A stretch of DNA of 8,092 bases, taken from positions 1-8,092 of the forward strand of contig JAHDGP010000206.1 of NCBI GenBank assembly GCA_020627525.1, written 5' to 3'. The stretch comes from Bacteroidota bacterium. GTDB taxonomy: Bacteria > Bacteroidota > Bacteroidia > Chitinophagales > UBA2359. Shown here in pieces: positions 5,706 to 8,092 of the stretch (the first letter of the stretch is position 1; every line of letters begins with the position of its first letter). The notes beneath the pieces were generated by a model. The model had not been told where the DNA came from. It saw only the letters and a program-made list of their open reading frames with translations, and did no database searches. The position numbers and the translations under genes were made by a program.

Positions 5706-7067
5706 ATGAAGCACAATTTTTATTTTGTTTTCCTATCTTTTTTAATCTGTGGAATATTAAATGCACAACCTCTTGCTCTTAGTTTTGACGGAGTTGATGA
5801 TTGTGTCAATTTAGGAGACAATCTCGATTTTGAGGTGACAGATCAGTTTTCTGTAGAGGCTTGGATTAAAACCAGTTCCACAGTTGATTGGCAACAAATA
5901 ATTTCAAAACTGGATATTCCTTTTGTGGGTTGGGGATTTCAATTGCAGTTTGGACAGATAAGTGGATACATCAGTTCTGAATGGGATAGCAATTTCGCAC
6001 TTTTTACAGGTTCAACAGCGGTAAATGATGGCAAATGGCATCACGTTGCTATGACTTATAATGGAGATGCTTATTTTGCTTTATATGTTGATGGGAAGTT
6101 AGAATCTTATTCTGAAATTCTTAATACTTTATCATCAGGTAGTTCAATCAATGATGCACCTTTACATATTGGTTGTTTGGGTGGCGATGGAGATCCTGTA
6201 GAACTATGGACTGGAAATATCGAAGATTTAAGAATCTGGGATACAGTTTTGACACAAGCAACAATCCAAGAAAATATGCATAAATGCTTTGATGGTTCTG
6301 AAGAAAACCTTCTTGCATATTACAATTTCAACAATCCACCTGAAGATTTGACCGTTCAAGATTTATCTCCGAATGGCTATGATGGCACAACACAAAATAT
6401 GGATATAAATGCCTGGGTCGAAGGATTAGATAACAGCGGTGCGATTGGTATTGACACTATAGTTGAATGCAATTCTTATACTTGGATAGATGGTATAAAT
6501 TATACTGAAAATAATGACTCTGCACTTTATACAATTGCGAATGGATCTGCAACTGGATGTGATTCTACTGTATTGTTATTCCTGACAATTAATAAAGCAA
6601 ATGTTGAAGTCTCACAAAATGAAAATACTATAACTAGTGCAGCAAATGCCACCTCCTATCAATGGTTAGATTGTGATGATGATAACAGTCAAATTTCAGG
6701 AGCAAATAATCAATCTTTCACCCCTACTGAGAATGGAAATTTTGCGGTCGAAATTATTGAAAATGGTTGTATTGATACTTCGGAATGCATAACAGTTACA
6801 TCTGTTGGAATTAATAAAAATGTATTCATTGGAAGTTTAAATATTTATCCAAATCCAACACAAGGGAACGTTTCAATTGAATTTGAAAAAGTGTACTCAA
6901 ATATTTCAACAAAAGTTATTGATATTACAGGAAAAGTAATTTACAATTCAGATTATAACAACACTAGGAAAATAGATTTACTAATTGAAGGAAATTCTGG
7001 AATTTACTTTATTGAATTATCAGATAGTAATGGTACTAAAGAATTTTTCAAACTGATAAAAGAGTGA
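5706..7067 (+). CDS. secreted LamG-domain protein with type IX secretion sorting domain
   Basis: A 453-residue secreted or surface protein. Residues 1-20 are a Sec signal peptide (MKHNF..., cleavage predicted after ILNA-QP). Residues about 24-210 are a LamG/concanavalin A-like domain: LSFDGVDDCVNLGDN, FSVEAWIKTS, DGKWHHVAMTYNG (108-120), LYVDGKLES and GNIEDLRIWDTVLTQATIQ (170-188), typical of carbohydrate- or protein-binding lectin-like jelly rolls. Residues 250-295 form the repeat seen in many Bacteroidota surface proteins (DTIVECNSYTW ... GCDSTVLLFLTI). Residues 297-365 resemble an Ig-like segment (YQWLDC, FAVEIIENGC). Residues 378-453 are a type A T9SS C-terminal domain starting LNIYPNPTQG and ending FKLIKE, which directs export through the Por/Gld machinery and removal of the tail. 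No catalytic domain is visible, so adhesion or binding is the likely role; the ligand is unknown. A TATATTTG element lies 39 bases upstream and a long hairpin starts right after the stop. Confidence 0.9.
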   Translation: MKHNFYFVFLSFLICGILNAQPLALSFDGVDDCVNLGDNLDFEVTDQFSVEAWIKTSSTVDWQQIISKLDIPFVGWGFQLQFGQISGYISSEWDSNFALFTGSTAVNDGKWHHVAMTYNGDAYFALYVDGKLESYSEILNTLSSGSSINDAPLHIGCLGGDGDPVELWTGNIEDLRIWDTVLTQATIQENMHKCFDGSEENLLAYYNFNNPPEDLTVQDLSPNGYDGTTQNMDINAWVEGLDNSGAIGIDTIVECNSYTWIDGINYTENNDSALYTIANGSATGCDSTVLLFLTINKANVEVSQNENTITSAANATSYQWLDCDDDNSQISGANNQSFTPTENGNFAVEIIENGCIDTSECITVTSVGINKNVFIGSLNIYPNPTQGNVSIEFEKVYSNISTKVIDITGKVIYNSDYNNTRKIDLLIEGNSGIYFIELSDSNGTKEFFKLIKE

Positions 7068-7146
7068 AAAACAATGCGATTCTTTAATGAAACTTTTATA
7101 AAACTCAATTAATGAAAGAATCATTGTTTTATAATTTGCTTTTTTT
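7068..7146 (+). terminator. long-stem candidate terminator after the LamG gene
   Basis: AAAACAAT-gc-GATTCTTT (7068-7085) pairs perfectly with AAAGAATC-ATTGTTTT (7115-7130), apart from the two-base bulge, giving 16 pairs that begin at the base after the stop codon. The 29-base loop contains the palindrome TTTTATAAAA. Seven T residues follow at 7140-7146, about ten bases past the stem. The stem is AT-rich and the T-run is offset, so it may act as a terminator or as an mRNA 3'-end stabiliser. Confidence 0.55.
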
Positions 7147-7159
7147 ACTTAAATTTATA

Positions 7160-7188
7160 TTGAAATCAATGAAGCATTTATACATTTC
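7160..7188 (+). promoter_or_regulatory. weak candidate promoter of the TlpA-like gene
   Basis: TTG (7160-7162), 18 bases, then TACATTTC (7181-7188), which matches TAnnTTTG in seven of eight positions. It would give a leader of about 20-25 bases before ATG 7216. The last base is off consensus and the spacing is one base short, so this is tentative. Confidence 0.3.
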
Positions 7189-7215
7189 AGCATTTTCGCA
7201 TTAAATTAATTGTAG

Positions 7216-7857
7216 ATGGAAAATAAGATAAAGACATTCATAGCCATATTACTTTTACTAAGTATAACATTTACTGTTTTCGGACAAACATCTGCGACGA
7301 AGGGCGAAGCTCCAAATGATAATAAGGCAACTCTTGAAGCACAAACAGCTACTAAAAAGAAGCCAGTTGATGAAACCAGGGGATATATTGTTTCTGTTGG
7401 AGACAAAGCTCCTGATTATGAAATGACTTTAGATAATGGAACCGTTTTGAAATCTTCGGACAATTTAGGGAAAGTTGTTATGCTACAATTTACTGCTAGT
7501 TGGTGTGGAGTTTGTAGAAAGGAGATGCCTCTTATTGAAGCTGAAATATGGGAGCAATTGAAAGATAATCCCAACTTTGTTTTAGTTGGAGTAGATAGAG
7601 ACGAACCGCTAGACAAAGTATTGAAGTTCAAAGAACAAACTAAAGTTACATATCCGTTAGCCTTAGATCCTGGATCAGCTATTTTTGGTCTGTTTGCACG
7701 TAAAAAAAGTGGTGTTACAAGAAATGTAATTATTGATCAAAACGGTGAAATTGTTTTTCTAACACGTCTTTTTGAAAGAGGAGAATTTGATGAAATGAAA
7801 GATGTTATCTTTGATTTGTTAGAAGAGAAAAAAGTGCCTGCTTCAAGTAAAAAATAG
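7216..7857 (+). CDS. exported TlpA/redoxin-family thiol-disulfide protein
   Basis: A 213-residue thioredoxin-fold protein, probably periplasmic. Residues 1-23 are a signal peptide (hydrophobic ILLLLSITFTVFG, cleavage before Q24). Residues 25-55 are a polar Lys/Thr-rich linker. Residues 59-205 are the redoxin domain: VGDKAPDYEMTLDNG (61-75), VVMLQFTASWCGVCRKEMP (87-105) with the redox pair C97-G-V-C100, FVLVGVDRDEP (121-131), TYPLALDPGS (145-154) and NVIIDQNGEIVFLTRLF (170-186). TlpA/ResA-type proteins reduce disulfides in exported proteins. The site that normally carries the cis-proline facing the CXXC is GVTRN here (167-170), with Thr168 in place of Pro. An Arg at this position also recalls the AhpC/TSA branch, so a peroxiredoxin-like role cannot be excluded, although the CXXC motif fits a thiol oxidoreductase better. 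No terminator hairpin is evident after the stop. Confidence 0.85.
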   Translation: MENKIKTFIAILLLLSITFTVFGQTSATKGEAPNDNKATLEAQTATKKKPVDETRGYIVSVGDKAPDYEMTLDNGTVLKSSDNLGKVVMLQFTASWCGVCRKEMPLIEAEIWEQLKDNPNFVLVGVDRDEPLDKVLKFKEQTKVTYPLALDPGSAIFGLFARKKSGVTRNVIIDQNGEIVFLTRLFERGEFDEMKDVIFDLLEEKKVPASSKK

Positions 7858-7933
7858 CATTTTGAAATACTTAAATTGGATAGCAGCGATATTGATTTTT
7901 GTTTACTAGCCTTTGGGGGATTTAGTCGTAGTT

Positions 7934-8010
7934 CAGCCTTCGAGTTTTTATTCGCAGATCATATTTATTTGATGAAATTTAAGTGGTCGTTGCGAATAAA
8001 CCTCAGGCTG
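7934..8010. repeat. imperfect inverted repeat (long hairpin)
   Basis: CAGCCT (7934-7939) and TTTATTCGCA (7947-7956) are mirrored by TGCGAATAAA (7991-8000) and AGGCTG (8005-8010). GAG between the left arms also pairs with CTC between the right arms, so about 19 positions pair with a few bulges, around a 34-base loop. It could form a hairpin in DNA or RNA, such as a transcript end or a small mobile-element-like structure. Confidence 0.6.
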
Positions 8011-8015
8011 CTGTT
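7952..8015 (+). repeat. direct repeat, copy 1 (64 bp)
   Basis: Starts TCGCAGATC and ends CAGGCTGCTGTT. It is identical to the second copy except C7960 versus T8037. It is separated from the second copy by the 13 bases AGCAAGTACTGTA, giving a 77-bp period. It includes the right arm of the inverted repeat. Confidence 0.95.
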
Positions 8016-8028
8016 AGCAAGTACTGTA

Positions 8029-8092
8029 TCGCAGATTATATTTATTTGATGAAATTTAAGTGGTCGTTGCGAATAAACCTCAGGCTGCTGTT
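8029..8092 (+). repeat. direct repeat, copy 2 (64 bp, at window edge)
   Basis: Second copy, beginning TCGCAGATT and running to the last base of the window, so the array may continue. It keeps the right inverted-repeat arm TGCGAATAAA (8068-8077), but only TCGCA of the left arm is present, because the upstream bases are the 13-base spacer. Confidence 0.95.

Larger units (their letters stand above)
7858..8092. other. non-coding region containing a 77-bp-period repeat
   Basis: This 235-base stretch after the TlpA-like gene has no credible open reading frame on either strand and no recognisable RNA gene. Its first part (7858-7930) is AT-rich and featureless. The rest holds an imperfect inverted repeat and two copies of a 64-bp direct repeat, annotated separately. 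The repeat period is not a multiple of three, which argues against repetitive coding. Confidence 0.7.

Noticed and set aside
7931..8020. Integron attC site
   Set aside because: The GTTAGC near the repeat end suggested a core site, but there is no matching RYYYAAC-type site on the outer left arm, and the GTT/AAC orientation at 2670-2701 is opposite to that of attC. No integrase is present.
7952..8092. CRISPR array
   Set aside because: The repeated unit is 64 bp with a 13-bp spacer, much longer and shorter respectively than CRISPR repeats and spacers. No cas gene is present.

Overview
The window looks like chromosomal DNA from a member of the Bacteroidota (Flavobacteriia/Saprospiria-like; genus not determinable). 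The DNA is AT-rich. One protein carries a type IX secretion (T9SS) C-terminal sorting domain with a YPNP motif. There is a bTHX small ribosomal-subunit protein of the Bacteroidota type. At least one promoter fits the Bacteroidota consensus TTTG-N19-TAnnTTTG. Shine-Dalgarno sequences are mostly absent, as is usual in this phylum.

Layout. Bases 1-132 hold the tail of a possible upstream gene and a strong hairpin terminator. Bases 133-2590 form an accessory-looking block. It has a plus-strand gene with two EF-Ts-like UBA modules, facing a minus-strand gene pair: a short protein with an EF-Tu domain-3-like C-terminus, followed by a cytoplasmic propeller-like protein. The two convergent genes have stop codons one base apart. 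Bases 2789-3079 carry a complete housekeeping unit on the minus strand: promoter, 43-aa bTHX gene and terminator. Bases 3147-4811 (plus) encode a Rieske ferredoxin domain fused to a glutamate-synthase-type FMN/3Fe-4S domain. Bases 4912-5562 encode a lipoprotein methionine sulfoxide reductase A. Bases 5706-7067 encode a secreted LamG protein with a T9SS signal, followed by a hairpin. Bases 7216-7857 encode an exported TlpA/thioredoxin-like protein. Bases 7858-8092 are non-coding and contain a 64-bp sequence repeated with a 77-bp period that runs to the window edge.

How the genes may work together. The right half has a redox and cell-envelope theme: an iron-sulfur flavoprotein, an exported MsrA that repairs oxidised methionine, and an exported CXXC thiol protein that could supply it with electrons. 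These are separate transcription units, so the link is only thematic. The left half is the most unusual part. Two proteins that each borrow a module from a translation elongation factor (EF-Ts-type UBA, EF-Tu domain 3) lie next to each other with a propeller protein. None of the three is a known housekeeping gene. The combination resembles accessory or immunity-type gene clusters and is the best candidate here for an undescribed system, but no function can be assigned from sequence alone.
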